Both the position numbers and the translations under genes were made by a program. A model generated the notes under the pieces. It did no database searches, had not been told where the DNA came from, and saw only the letters and a program-made list of their open reading frames with translations. A stretch of 64,000 nucleotides of DNA, taken from an uncultured Oscillospiraceae bacterium. GTDB taxonomy: Bacteria; Bacillota; Clostridia; Oscillospirales; Ruminococcaceae. Of the stretch, positions 46,011-54,632 are shown in pieces; the first letter of the stretch is position 1, and the number at the start of each line of letters is the position of its first letter. Where the stretch lies: assembly GCA_934462925.1 (NCBI GenBank), contig CAKSIT010000014.1, positions 1 through 64,000 of the forward strand. Direction: 5' to 3'.

Positions 46011-46508
46011 ATGAACACTGCGTTTTCCCTTCTATCGGCTGCGGCAGCTTCCGAGGAAGCTCAGGGAGTCATCGACAGAATGAACTCCTACGTTGCCACG
46101 GCGGATAAGACGATAGCCCAGCAGCAGATTGCCGACCCGGATTACTGGGGTTCTGTAGGAATACTTACCCTTACGGGTCTGCTGGTCGTTTTCGTTATCC
46201 TTGGATTGCTTATACTTCTTTTCTGGCTCATGGGCGCATTCTTCAGGTCCATGGATAAGAAGAAGGCGGAGAAGGCACAGGCCGCAAAGGCTGCCGAGCC
46301 TGCACCTGCGCCCGCCCCTGTTGAGGAGGCTGCGGAGGACGAGGCAGAGGACGACGATGAGATAATGGCTGTAATAAGCGCCGCTATCGCCGCGTATTCC
46401 GAGCAGGACGGCAAGAATTACACCATAAGAAACGTTCGCCGCAAGGACGGCAGGGCGCGCTCTGCATGGAGTCTTGCGGGCATAGGCGACAACACGCGCC
46501 CGTTCTGA
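46011..46508 (+). CDS. OadG-family gamma subunit of Na+-pumping decarboxylase
   Basis: A 165-residue protein: one helix near residues 48-72 (GILTLTGLLVVFVILGLLILLFW), then an Ala/Pro/Glu-rich hinge, then a conserved tail (IMAVISAAIAAYSEQDGKNY..RNVRR, SAWSLAGI). It is thought to hold the alpha and beta subunits together. The beta gene follows 28 bp later. The start follows AAAAAGGAGA. Confidence 0.85.
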   Translation: MNTAFSLLSAAAASEEAQGVIDRMNSYVATADKTIAQQQIADPDYWGSVGILTLTGLLVVFVILGLLILLFWLMGAFFRSMDKKKAEKAQAAKAAEPAPAPAPVEEAAEDEAEDDDEIMAVISAAIAAYSEQDGKNYTIRNVRRKDGRARSAWSLAGIGDNTRPF

Positions 46509-46536
46509 AAAACCGACAGAAAGGATAATACAACGC

Positions 46537-47796
46537 ATGGAAATATTTTCTGATACCCTTGTCGGACTGGTTGTAAAGTCAGGCTTCGCCGGAATGACGA
46601 TACAGTCCGTAATAATGATACTGCTGTCCTTTGTACTGTTCTACCTTGCAATCGTCAAGCAGTACGAGCCGCTGCTGATGCTTCCTATAGCATTCGGTAT
46701 GCTTCTTACAAACCTGCCCTTTTCGGGACTTTACCACGCAGAGCTGTGGAATCCCGCGACCAACCCCTATTTCTCGCCAGAATACATTGAGAACATGGGG
46801 CAAATAACGGTAAGTTACGTGAAAGAAACGAGCCTTGACTATGGCAGGGCGCTGCATGAGGGCGGTCTGCTCGATATGCTCTACCTTGGCGTTAAGCTCG
46901 GTATCTATCCTCCCGTTATCTTCCTCGGTATCGGCTCTATGACTGACTTTGGTCCGCTTATCGCGAACCCCAAGAGCTTCCTGCTCGGCGCTGCGGCACA
47001 GGGCGGTATCTTCTTCACGTTCCTCGGCGCGTGCCTGCTCAACCTCACGGGCGTTGCAGATTTCACCCTTAAGGAAGCGGCTTCCATCGCTATCATCGGC
47101 GGTGCGGACGGTCCTACGGCAATATTCCTCACGTCTAAGCTTGCTCCCCAGCTTCTCGGCTCTATCGCGGTTGCGGCGTACTCCTACATGGCGCTTGTGC
47201 CTGTAATACAGCCGCCTATAATGAAGCTGCTCACCACCAAGAAGGAGCGCGAGGTCAAGATGGGTCAGCTCCGTCAGGTATCCAAGGTGGAGAAGGTCGT
47301 ATTCCCGATTGCGGTTACGGTTATCGTATCGCTTATCGTTCCCGACGCGGCTTCGCTTGTCGGAATGCTCATGCTCGGCAACCTTATGAAGGAAAGCGGC
47401 GTTTGCGACAGACTTGTTAAGACTGCGCAGAACGAGCTGATGAACATCATCACGATATTCCTCGGCGTAACTGTCGGCGCGACTGCGGTTGCAGAGAACT
47501 TCTTAAGCGTAAAGACGCTCTTTATTATCGCGCTTGGTCTTATCGCATTCTGCGTTGGTACGGCGTGCGGCGTTCTTCTCGGCAAGCTTATGTACCTGCT
47601 TTCGGGCGGCAAGATAAATCCGCTTATCGGCTCTGCGGGCGTTTCCGCTGTTCCTATGGCGGCGCGTGTTTCGCAGAAGGTAGGTCAGGAAACCAACCCA
47701 TCCAACTTCCTGCTCATGCACGCTATGGGTCCGAACGTTGCGGGCGTTATCGGTTCTGCCGTTGCGGCGGGCGTTCTGCTCTCCGTTCTCGGGTGA
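46537..47796 (+). CDS. Sodium-translocating decarboxylase beta subunit
   Basis: A 419-residue OadB/GcdB/MmdB-type membrane carrier with about nine helices and the hallmark ATP-grasp-free motif IIGGADGPTAIFLTSKL. NPKSFLLGAAAQ and the VGATAVAENFLS segment carry Na+-linked acidic residues. It decarboxylates carboxybiotin and exports Na+. No carboxyltransferase alpha subunit or biotin carrier gene is within the window, so the substrate (oxaloacetate, methylmalonyl-CoA or glutaconyl-CoA) cannot be told. Confidence 0.92.
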   Translation: MEIFSDTLVGLVVKSGFAGMTIQSVIMILLSFVLFYLAIVKQYEPLLMLPIAFGMLLTNLPFSGLYHAELWNPATNPYFSPEYIENMGQITVSYVKETSLDYGRALHEGGLLDMLYLGVKLGIYPPVIFLGIGSMTDFGPLIANPKSFLLGAAAQGGIFFTFLGACLLNLTGVADFTLKEAASIAIIGGADGPTAIFLTSKLAPQLLGSIAVAAYSYMALVPVIQPPIMKLLTTKKEREVKMGQLRQVSKVEKVVFPIAVTVIVSLIVPDAASLVGMLMLGNLMKESGVCDRLVKTAQNELMNIITIFLGVTVGATAVAENFLSVKTLFIIALGLIAFCVGTACGVLLGKLMYLLSGGKINPLIGSAGVSAVPMAARVSQKVGQETNPSNFLLMHAMGPNVAGVIGSAVAAGVLLSVLG

Positions 47797-47825
47797 TTGA
47801 ACAGAGGCTTCAGACACAACAAATG

Positions 47826-47853
47826 GCGGCTCGGCGAAAACCGAGCCGCTTTG
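47826..47853 (+). terminator. Terminator after the beta subunit gene
   Basis: A 9-bp perfect stem gcggctcgg (47826-47834) with ccgagccgc (47841-47849), followed by TTT. Confidence 0.75.
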
Positions 47854-48112
47854 GGCTGTCGATAAAGGCACATCTGCACGCGTAAGCTTGGCTGCGCGGC
47901 ATCCGTGCCGCGCTTTTGGCTTACGCTTAACAGCGTCCTGCTGTGTCGTCAAAGCCTTGCCGAAATGACGTTTCCTAGCAGCTGTACCTTTCTCACCAGC
48001 CCAGAAAAGTTTTTTGAAAAGCTGTACTTGCTTGTCGAAAAATATTCACTAGCGAAAAACGGCAGCCGTAATGCCGCCGTTTTATGTGTTACGTTACGCC
48101 GCGTTTTGAACG
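47854..48112. other. Structured convergent intergenic region with pyrB terminator
   Basis: A nested palindrome (gcgtaagc 47880-47887 with gcttacgc 47919-47926, around gcgcggc 47894-47900 with gccgcgc 47907-47913). About 130 bp without clear signals follows, then the minus-strand terminator of pyrB: aaaacggc (48056-48063) with gccgtttt (48076-48083), which on the minus strand ends in TTTTT. A 73-codon plus frame crosses this region but runs through both hairpins and into pyrB, so I do not call it a gene. Confidence 0.6.
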
Positions 48113-49204
48113 TTAATTCTCGTTAAGGGTGCGCTCGTCGCAGTACTCGCAGATAAGCATATCGCCGTATTTTTTGAAGCTGTGCGGGAGGTAAAGCTCG
48201 GTCTGCGTAATGCACTTGGGGTTCGGGCAGGAAACCTTGCTGTGAACCACGCCCTTAAGCAGCGGGCGCTTCGGCGGCTGGCTTTCAAGAGTTGTCAGTA
48301 TAAGCGCCATGCGCACGAACATACCGTTGTTCGCCTGTCTGAAATACGCCGCCCTCGGGTCGTCGTCAACCGCGACTTCTATCTCGTTTACGCGGGGCAG
48401 GGGGTGCATTACTATCATGTCCTTGCGCGCGAACTGCATTTTATCGGTTGTAAGGCGATAGATGTTCTTCTGGCGCTCGTACTCGTCCGCGTCGGTGAAG
48501 CGCTCGCGCTGAATACGCGTCATGTAGAGCATATCGAGCTGTGGCAGCACCTCGTCTATCGTCTTTACCTCGCGGAACTCGCAGCCGCGCGCGGTCAGAA
48601 TTTCCTTGACATAGGACGGCAGCGCAAGGCTTTCGGTCGAGATGAGGATAAACCTGTTGTTCGGGTAGCAAGAAAGCGCTTTAAGAAGCGAATGCACGGT
48701 GCGCCCGTACTTAAGGTCGCCGCAAAGCCCCACGGTAAGCCCCTCGAGCCTGCCAAGCTCGGTTTTCAGCGTAAGCAGGTCGGTAAGCGTTTGGGTCGGG
48801 TGGAGGTGTCCGCCGTCGCCCGCGTTTATCACGGGGCAGTCCGCGCAGAGCGAAGCGGCTTTTGCCGCGCCCTCCTGCGAATGGCGCATAACCAGCACGT
48901 CGGAGTAGGTGCTGACTATCTTTACGGTGTCCTTAAGGTTCTCGCCCTTTGACACAGAGGAGTTGCCGGGGTTGTCAAACCCGATTATGCTTCCGCCAAG
49001 ACGCAGCATTGCGGCTTGAAAGCTCATCTGCGTGCGTGTGGACGGCTCGTAGAAAAGGGTCGCCATTATCTTGCCCTTGCACTTGTCCGCGTAGCTTTCG
49101 GGGCGGCGCTTTATGTCCTCCGCGAGAGTTATTATGGAGTTCCAGCGTGACACGGAGTAGTCGTCCATGTCAATGAGATGGTTGTAATACATACTTGCTG
49201 TCAC
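48113..49204 (-). CDS. pyrB: Aspartate carbamoyltransferase fused to a PyrI-type zinc domain
   Basis: A 363-residue protein. Residues 1-310 are a complete catalytic chain: FYEPSTRTQMSFQ (carbamoyl-phosphate loop), GDGGHLHPTQTLTDL, GDLKYGRTVHSL and MHPLPRVNEI. It condenses carbamoyl phosphate and aspartate in pyrimidine synthesis. The last ~45 residues add four Cys (SCPNPKC near 323-328, ICEYC near 352-356) in the spacing of the PyrI zinc domain, but the PyrI allosteric nucleotide domain is absent. No pyrI or other pyr gene is adjacent. The start has AAGGTGACAG. Confidence 0.92.
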   Translation of the reverse strand: MTASMYYNHLIDMDDYSVSRWNSIITLAEDIKRRPESYADKCKGKIMATLFYEPSTRTQMSFQAAMLRLGGSIIGFDNPGNSSVSKGENLKDTVKIVSTYSDVLVMRHSQEGAAKAASLCADCPVINAGDGGHLHPTQTLTDLLTLKTELGRLEGLTVGLCGDLKYGRTVHSLLKALSCYPNNRFILISTESLALPSYVKEILTARGCEFREVKTIDEVLPQLDMLYMTRIQRERFTDADEYERQKNIYRLTTDKMQFARKDMIVMHPLPRVNEIEVAVDDDPRAAYFRQANNGMFVRMALILTTLESQPPKRPLLKGVVHSKVSCPNPKCITQTELYLPHSFKKYGDMLICEYCDERTLNEN

Positions 49205-49309
49205 CTTTCCTTGCGGTCAGAATCATCTCTGACCTTCCGAAATTATTATAGCAAAAAACTCGTCTGATTTCAACAGCTTTTGCGAATTTTTTTCATATAG
49301 GAGAAAAAC

Positions 49310-50389
49310 ATGATAGACCGACACACAGCCTTTGAGAGATTCCGCGCAGAGCGCAGCGCAGAGCTTGCCGCCGCGGTTGACATAACCCCGTGCGGCATAA
49401 CGATTACATATTACGACCTGCGCCTGTCACGAAGCGTATCCCGCGCCATATTTCAGGGCGAGGCTGTAAGCGCGCAGAACGTCGCGCAGCTTCTTGGCAG
49501 GGCGTTTTCCGCGGCGGGGCGGGAGCTTGGCGTAAACGCCGCCGCAATAAAGTCGGTGGGATTTGCAGCGCCCGTGCATATTTCCGCGTTCATTGAGGAC
49601 GCGCTTTCGGCGCAGGAGCTGTTTTTGCGCCCCGAAACGCACCTGTTCGTTATGCCGTACATAAGCGCGGGAATCAGCGGGCGCTTTACGGCGGCGCTGC
49701 TCACCCTGCCCGAGGGCGAGTGCTGCGCGGCGGAGCTTGCCGACTCGCTGTGCGTGGCTCACGTTGGCGGGGGAGAGGTGCGCTGCGCTTCGTTCGGGCT
49801 GTGCGGCGCATTCTCCGCAAGCGGGCTTGAAAGCGGAATGCTCCACGCGGCGGGCGCTGTGGATTCGGTAACGCGCGAGCATGACGGCACGCTTTGCTAC
49901 AGCGTGTCGGGCGATACGGACGGCGTGGGGCTTTCGGCGGCGGGGGCGGCAATGGCGCTCAGGGTAATGCTTGACGAGGGAATAATCGACGCGGACGGCA
50001 TAATGACGGACCGCGATATGCTCTATATTGGCGAGGACATATTCGTGTCGCAGCGCGATGTAAGAGCGTTCCAGTCGGACAGGGCGCGCTGCGCGGCGGC
50101 GCTCGAGGTGTTTTCGCGGCGCTATGGCGGGCGGTTCTATTTTTCGGGCGAGCCGTTCACGCGGGAGGGCTTTGCGGCGCTGCTTGCAACGGGCGTTATA
50201 CCGGAGGAGCTGCGCGGTGCGGGCTTCGCGCAGGGCGCTGTAACGTCGGGAATAATCCGCTGCTTTGACCCCGCCGAGTACGAACGCGCCGAAAGGCTCG
50301 CCGCAGGGGCGCTCGACGTCACCGAGGAGCTTGCGCGCGAGGTTGGGGAGCTGTATTACGAGCGGTTGGCGTTTCCCGAAAAGGGTTGA
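49310..50389 (+). CDS. RACo-like ASKHA-fold protein (DUF4445-like), no ferredoxin domain
   Basis: A 359-residue protein resembling the C-terminal ATPase part of corrinoid-protein reductive activators: VDITPCGITITYYDL, GFAAPVHISAFIEDALS, FVMPYISAGISGRFTAALL, GLCGAFSASGLESG, and VSQRDVRAFQSDRARCAAAL. The N-terminal [2Fe-2S] domain of RACo is missing. No corrinoid or methyltransferase gene is nearby. It could be an orphan activator or have another ATP-dependent role. The start follows TAGGAGAAAA. A terminator lies at 50428-50456. Confidence 0.65.
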   Translation: MIDRHTAFERFRAERSAELAAAVDITPCGITITYYDLRLSRSVSRAIFQGEAVSAQNVAQLLGRAFSAAGRELGVNAAAIKSVGFAAPVHISAFIEDALSAQELFLRPETHLFVMPYISAGISGRFTAALLTLPEGECCAAELADSLCVAHVGGGEVRCASFGLCGAFSASGLESGMLHAAGAVDSVTREHDGTLCYSVSGDTDGVGLSAAGAAMALRVMLDEGIIDADGIMTDRDMLYIGEDIFVSQRDVRAFQSDRARCAAALEVFSRRYGGRFYFSGEPFTREGFAALLATGVIPEELRGAGFAQGAVTSGIIRCFDPAEYERAERLAAGALDVTEELAREVGELYYERLAFPEKG

Positions 50390-50427
50390 CGGCGTTGCAT
50401 TCCCCAAAAAGGGGTTGATGACATAAG

Positions 50428-50456
50428 GCACGCAGAATATTCCGCGTGCTTTTTTG
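50428..50456 (+). terminator. Terminator after the RACo-like gene
   Basis: gcacgc (50428-50433) pairs with gcgtgc (50444-50449), followed directly by TTTTTT. Confidence 0.8.
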
Positions 50457-50565
50457 TGTAAAAATTTCTGCGGCAATGTCAGAAATCCGTTTTTTGAGTT
50501 GTCTTATTATACAGAAACGGCAAAGAGGCGCGGGGCGCTTCAAAAAAAGGAAAGGTCGTGATTTC

Positions 50566-51054
50566 TTGATTTATATTACGCCGCAGGCGCTGGAGGAGCT
50601 GTTCAGCGCGCACGCAGACATGGTGTTCAGGATAGCGCTGAACATCGTAAAGAACCGCGAGGAAGCGCAGGACATTGTTATGGACGTGTTCTCCGCGCTG
50701 CTTAAGGGCGGCAGCTTTAAAGACGCGGAGCATATAAAGGCGTGGCTTATACGCACAGCGGAGAACAAGTCGCTTAACGTGCTTAAATCGTCGCGGATAA
50801 GGCGGAGCATTCCCCTTGACGAAATGTTGGCGGGAACGCTTCGCTCGCCGCTTACGGGCGGAGAGTTTGAGGTGCTGGACATTGTAATGCGCCTGCCCGA
50901 AAAGCTGCGAACAACGGTTTATATGTTCTACTTTGAGGATATGCCCGCCGCGCAGATAGCGCAGACGCTCGGCATAAGTGAAAACACGGTATACAAGCGC
51001 CTTGAACGCGGGCGCACGGTGCTGAAAATAAGTCTGGAGGGTGACGCGATATGA
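50566..51054 (+). CDS. ECF-type RNA polymerase sigma factor
   Basis: A 162-residue sigma-70 family ECF factor. Region 2 is HADMVFRIALNIVKNREEAQDIVMDVFSALL and WLIRTAENKSLNVLKS. Region 4 is MRLPEKLRTTVYMFYFEDMPAAQIAQTLGISENTVYKRLERGR. It redirects RNA polymerase to a regulon, probably under control of the overlapping membrane protein. TTG at 50566 with AAGGAAAGG upstream is the best start; the longer frame has an unlikely N-terminus. The stop overlaps the next ATG. Confidence 0.88.
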   Translation: MIYITPQALEELFSAHADMVFRIALNIVKNREEAQDIVMDVFSALLKGGSFKDAEHIKAWLIRTAENKSLNVLKSSRIRRSIPLDEMLAGTLRSPLTGGEFEVLDIVMRLPEKLRTTVYMFYFEDMPAAQIAQTLGISENTVYKRLERGRTVLKISLEGDAI

Positions 51055-54000
51055 ATAAGGCAGAATTTAAGTCGGCATACGGTAAAATTGCGCTCTCCGA
51101 CGAGTTCAAGTCGGCGGCGCTTGAAAAGCTCCGCGCAATGGCGCAGGGCGAGCAGACAGGGCAGGGCGAACAGGAACACGCGGATATCCCCGAGGTACGT
51201 CCCAAGGAGATAACCGTTCCCAAAACGCGCCGTGCGCCGTGGAAGATAGCGGCGGGCGCAGGTGCGGCAGCCGCAGCGGTGGCGCTTGCGGTGTGGGGCG
51301 GAACGTATCTCGCGCGCAACGCCGACATTATAGACCCGAACGAGGTGCAGACCGAGGAAAATCTCCCCGAACCCGAAAGCCCGGAGTATTACCGCGCGAT
51401 ATCGGGCGCTGTGGGAACGCTCTTTTTCACAAGCGACGGTAAGACCACGGAGTACCCCGAGCATACGGCGGAAGCGACGCATACGCTTTCTGAAGTAAGC
51501 TGCATTCTGAACATTACCGCCACGCTTGATTTTGTGACGGGCGAGGGCGACCTGATGACGCGCGGCGGCACGCTGTGGACGGAGTATTCCACCGCGAACG
51601 GGCGTTTTATCGTGAACAGCGGCGAATGCGGCGAGGGCGAGGTTGAGTATATTGCCCTGCCCGACGGCAAGGTGATTGCGCCATATTCCTGCACGCCGTC
51701 CGAAATTATAAGCTCGCAGGACTACTTTGTGCAGAACTGCCTGTCGCCCGCATATACGAGCGTGTCGCTCTGCGAGGAGCGCGTTGACGGCAGGGCGTAC
51801 TACAGCGCGGCGTGGACGGCTGAGAGCGGCGCGAATAATATAATAACCGCCGAGGGGCTTACCGAGGACGAAATGGCGGGCGTTATAAGCTATTTCATGT
51901 ACGGCGCGGCGGCGCTCCCCGAGAGCTTCGGCGAGGGCGGCACGGGCGTTCACGCGGAGGAAATAAAAACGGGCTACGGCACGCTTACCGTAAACGAGCT
52001 TGCAGCCCGCCCCGCAGACCTTGTTTCCTACAGGGGCGAGGTGAAGTACGCTAACGAGGAGGACAACGAGAACTATCTTGCGCTTTCGAGCGACGAAAAG
52101 CTCGACTTCTATATTGAGAATTACAATATACCGATAACAGGTTCAAATAGCCTTGAATGCTACGTCCGTGAGAGCGACGACACCGAGATATACAAGATTC
52201 AGTTCGAGGGCGCAGGCGCTGACGCGGGCAAGGCTGTCGAGATAAGCGTGCTTCGCGGGGACTACCGCGAGAGCCGCCGCGGATATTGCGCGGCAACAAG
52301 CGAAATGAGCGTTTTCCGCGGGACTGAGGTGCTGTTCTCGGGCAGCGAAGCGGCTGAAACGTACCTTGCGGAATGGCGCGACAACTGGGGGAATTACATG
52401 AACCTCACCGCAAAGGGGCTTACGGCTGAGCAGATGTCGTACCTGCTGGCGCAGCTTGTGGAAGAAAAGGCTGAAGTTTACCCCGACGCGGCGGAGAGCG
52501 TTCAGACGCCCTATGGTACGGTGAACCTCTACGACTTCTCGCCGAGCTATAACGCGGGCGTTCCCGTTGTGTACAACCGCGAATACGTGCCGTGGCAGGC
52601 TGCGGAGTTCATCGGCAGCGATGTGCTGAACGGGTTTGAAGTGCCGTTTGAAACGGTCGGCTATTCGCTTGAATATGCGGCTGTATACTACAATTTCGAC
52701 TTTGACAAGCTGCGAAGTCAGGGGCTTGACGAAGTTTCGGCGATGTACTATGACGAGAATCTTGGCGTATTCATCTCTGATAAATGCCCCGCGTTCAGCG
52801 GCAAGTCTGGTACGCGCGAGGTTGCGGCGTTCTACAACGAAGATTCGGGCGACAAGAGCGTTGCGGTTTACGCTATTTCGGGTTCGGCGGACAACAGCAT
52901 TTACGGCGGGCTGCCGCAGTCGCGTGAGCTTGAAATGGCTGACACGCGCTTCGACACAGCGAACGATTGCAGCTGCATTTATTTCGGCAGGAACGAGGGC
53001 GACTACTACGCGATATTCAAGAATAACACGCTCGGAATAATCTTTGTCGCGCACTCGCAGAACCTTGACCTTGACGAGTTCGCGGGCGTGGTTAATAAGC
53101 TGTACAACGCTGAGCCGTACTACTATTCCGACGAAAACGGCGATATCAGCTACAGCTATAACACGCAGCGCGCGCAGATAGAATACGGCGTGAAGCTTGA
53201 CGGGCAGGAGTATTCCCCCCGCAGCGAATACGCGGCGTTTGGCGGCACAGCCGCAGAAGCAGCCGAGCGCGCAGCGGAGCTTACGGGCTTTGAGGGCGTA
53301 ACGTACCTTGGCGATGTAAACGAAATGGACGTGCGCGCCGCAAAGGGAATGTCGCTTGACGCTAATACAAGCGTGCTGCTGGACGACGGCTCGTTCATAA
53401 GCCTGCACTACACGGGCGTTGGCAGGGAGCTTTACATTAACTTTGCAGACGACCCGCACCTGTACGATTCGCGGCGCGTTACCGACATGAGCGGCAAAAG
53501 CTGGCTTATTGAGGGCGGCGACAGCGGCGCGTGCGTGATACCGTCAAAGGCTCAGGCGGAGGGGCTTGACTTTACGAGCGGCGCAGAACCAACAAACAAT
53601 ACGTGGCTTGGCGGTAAGGCGGCGGACGGCACGGCGTATTACGAGGCCTTCCGCAGAACGAGCGGCGACCCGTCGGCGGCGCTGTTCATCACGGTAAGCG
53701 CAAAGGGCATGACACCGCGCGAGTTCGCGGACGTAATGACGGTGCTTATACAGGCGTTCCCGCTTGACGACAGCGAGGTTTACACGGTAAGCGAAACGGC
53801 GGACACCGCGCACGGCGCGCTTGTGATAAACAGCGGCAGCTACTACGGCACGGGCGGCGGCTACATGGCGGACGTTATGGGATACGAACCCGGCGAGTAT
53901 GACAAGAGCGGCAGGGTCATGATGTACACAGAGGACGACATGAAAGCGTTCAGCGGCGTTGACGTAAGCGCGCTTGAAGTACCGTTCAACGCGCAGCTCA

Positions 54001-54530
54001 GGGCGCTTTCCTACTACGCTAACTATGCGGAGTTTCACGACGGCTACAACATACAGCTGTTCCACACGGGGAAGCCGCTTGAGGGCGAGGCGGACGACGA
54101 GGCGTTCCGCGAGGCGCAGAAGTATTTCACGGGAAGCGTGTACTGCTACGACAAAACGGCGTATTTCGACAATAAAACCGCAACAATGAGAAGCTACACG
54201 CTGAATCTCTGCGACGCGGACAATTACGTTGACTGCACGCAGACCGTAAGCATAAACGTGCTTGAGGGCGACTTCTCCGAGCGGTACTTTGGCTCGTGCT
54301 TCGCGGAGCTTGACCCGCAGGCGAGCGAGGGCTTCTGCGCAGATTACCTTGAAGCAAACCGCGAGGCGTTTGAAACGGGCAGCTTAAGCCGCGTGTACGT
54401 CTGCTATGACAAGGAAACGCAGACAATGTATGGCGGCTTCATAAAGAACGGGCTGCACTTCACCCTGCAAACAAGCGGTCTTACAACAGAGCAATTCGCC
54501 GACATAATGGCGCAGCTTTATACGGCATAA
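51051..54530 (+). CDS. Giant membrane-anchored repeat protein, putative anti-sigma sensor
   Basis: A 1159-residue protein. Residues 1-60 are cytoplasmic and could hold the sigma factor, one helix lies at about 63-83, and ~1075 residues are outside. The outer part has about five degenerate units, each ending in G(L/M)T..(E/Q)(M/F)...(M/L)..L (near residues 268, 455, 671, 885, 1143). Several open with (Y/H)GTL-V-like strands (YGTLTVNEL, YGTVNLYDF, HGALVINSG). It overlaps the ECF sigma gene by 4 bp. Anti-sigma function is inferred from this coupling and topology; no zinc anti-sigma motif is seen. Ligand unknown. Confidence 0.75.
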   Translation: MNKAEFKSAYGKIALSDEFKSAALEKLRAMAQGEQTGQGEQEHADIPEVRPKEITVPKTRRAPWKIAAGAGAAAAAVALAVWGGTYLARNADIIDPNEVQTEENLPEPESPEYYRAISGAVGTLFFTSDGKTTEYPEHTAEATHTLSEVSCILNITATLDFVTGEGDLMTRGGTLWTEYSTANGRFIVNSGECGEGEVEYIALPDGKVIAPYSCTPSEIISSQDYFVQNCLSPAYTSVSLCEERVDGRAYYSAAWTAESGANNIITAEGLTEDEMAGVISYFMYGAAALPESFGEGGTGVHAEEIKTGYGTLTVNELAARPADLVSYRGEVKYANEEDNENYLALSSDEKLDFYIENYNIPITGSNSLECYVRESDDTEIYKIQFEGAGADAGKAVEISVLRGDYRESRRGYCAATSEMSVFRGTEVLFSGSEAAETYLAEWRDNWGNYMNLTAKGLTAEQMSYLLAQLVEEKAEVYPDAAESVQTPYGTVNLYDFSPSYNAGVPVVYNREYVPWQAAEFIGSDVLNGFEVPFETVGYSLEYAAVYYNFDFDKLRSQGLDEVSAMYYDENLGVFISDKCPAFSGKSGTREVAAFYNEDSGDKSVAVYAISGSADNSIYGGLPQSRELEMADTRFDTANDCSCIYFGRNEGDYYAIFKNNTLGIIFVAHSQNLDLDEFAGVVNKLYNAEPYYYSDENGDISYSYNTQRAQIEYGVKLDGQEYSPRSEYAAFGGTAAEAAERAAELTGFEGVTYLGDVNEMDVRAAKGMSLDANTSVLLDDGSFISLHYTGVGRELYINFADDPHLYDSRRVTDMSGKSWLIEGGDSGACVIPSKAQAEGLDFTSGAEPTNNTWLGGKAADGTAYYEAFRRTSGDPSAALFITVSAKGMTPREFADVMTVLIQAFPLDDSEVYTVSETADTAHGALVINSGSYYGTGGGYMADVMGYEPGEYDKSGRVMMYTEDDMKAFSGVDVSALEVPFNAQLRALSYYANYAEFHDGYNIQLFHTGKPLEGEADDEAFREAQKYFTGSVYCYDKTAYFDNKTATMRSYTLNLCDADNYVDCTQTVSINVLEGDFSERYFGSCFAELDPQASEGFCADYLEANREAFETGSLSRVYVCYDKETQTMYGGFIKNGLHFTLQTSGLTTEQFADIMAQLYTA

Positions 54531-54535
54531 AAACA

Positions 54536-54560
54536 GGCTCTCCCATAACGCGGGAGAGCC
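54536..54560 (+). terminator. Hairpin after the giant sensor gene
   Basis: A perfect 9-bp stem ggctctccc (54536-54544) with gggagagcc (54552-54560), starting 6 bases past the stop. The T-tract is weak (ttagtctgtt). Confidence 0.65.
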
Positions 54561-54585
54561 TTAGTCTGTTGTGATTATTACACAA

Positions 54586-54616
54586 AATATACCCCGCCGC
54601 TATATTGCGGCGGGGT
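54586..54616 (-). terminator. Terminator of the arginine operon
   Basis: A 10-bp perfect stem accccgccgc (54591-54600) with gcggcggggt (54607-54616). On the minus strand it is followed by ATATTTTGTG. It lies just past the argF stop. Confidence 0.8.
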
Positions 54617-54632
54617 AGCGGTTTTTATGCAA

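Noticed and set aside
47905..48126. 73-codon plus frame in the decarboxylase-pyrB spacer
   Set aside because: It crosses the pyrB terminator and enters the pyrB coding end, lacks a ribosome site and starts inside a hairpin.
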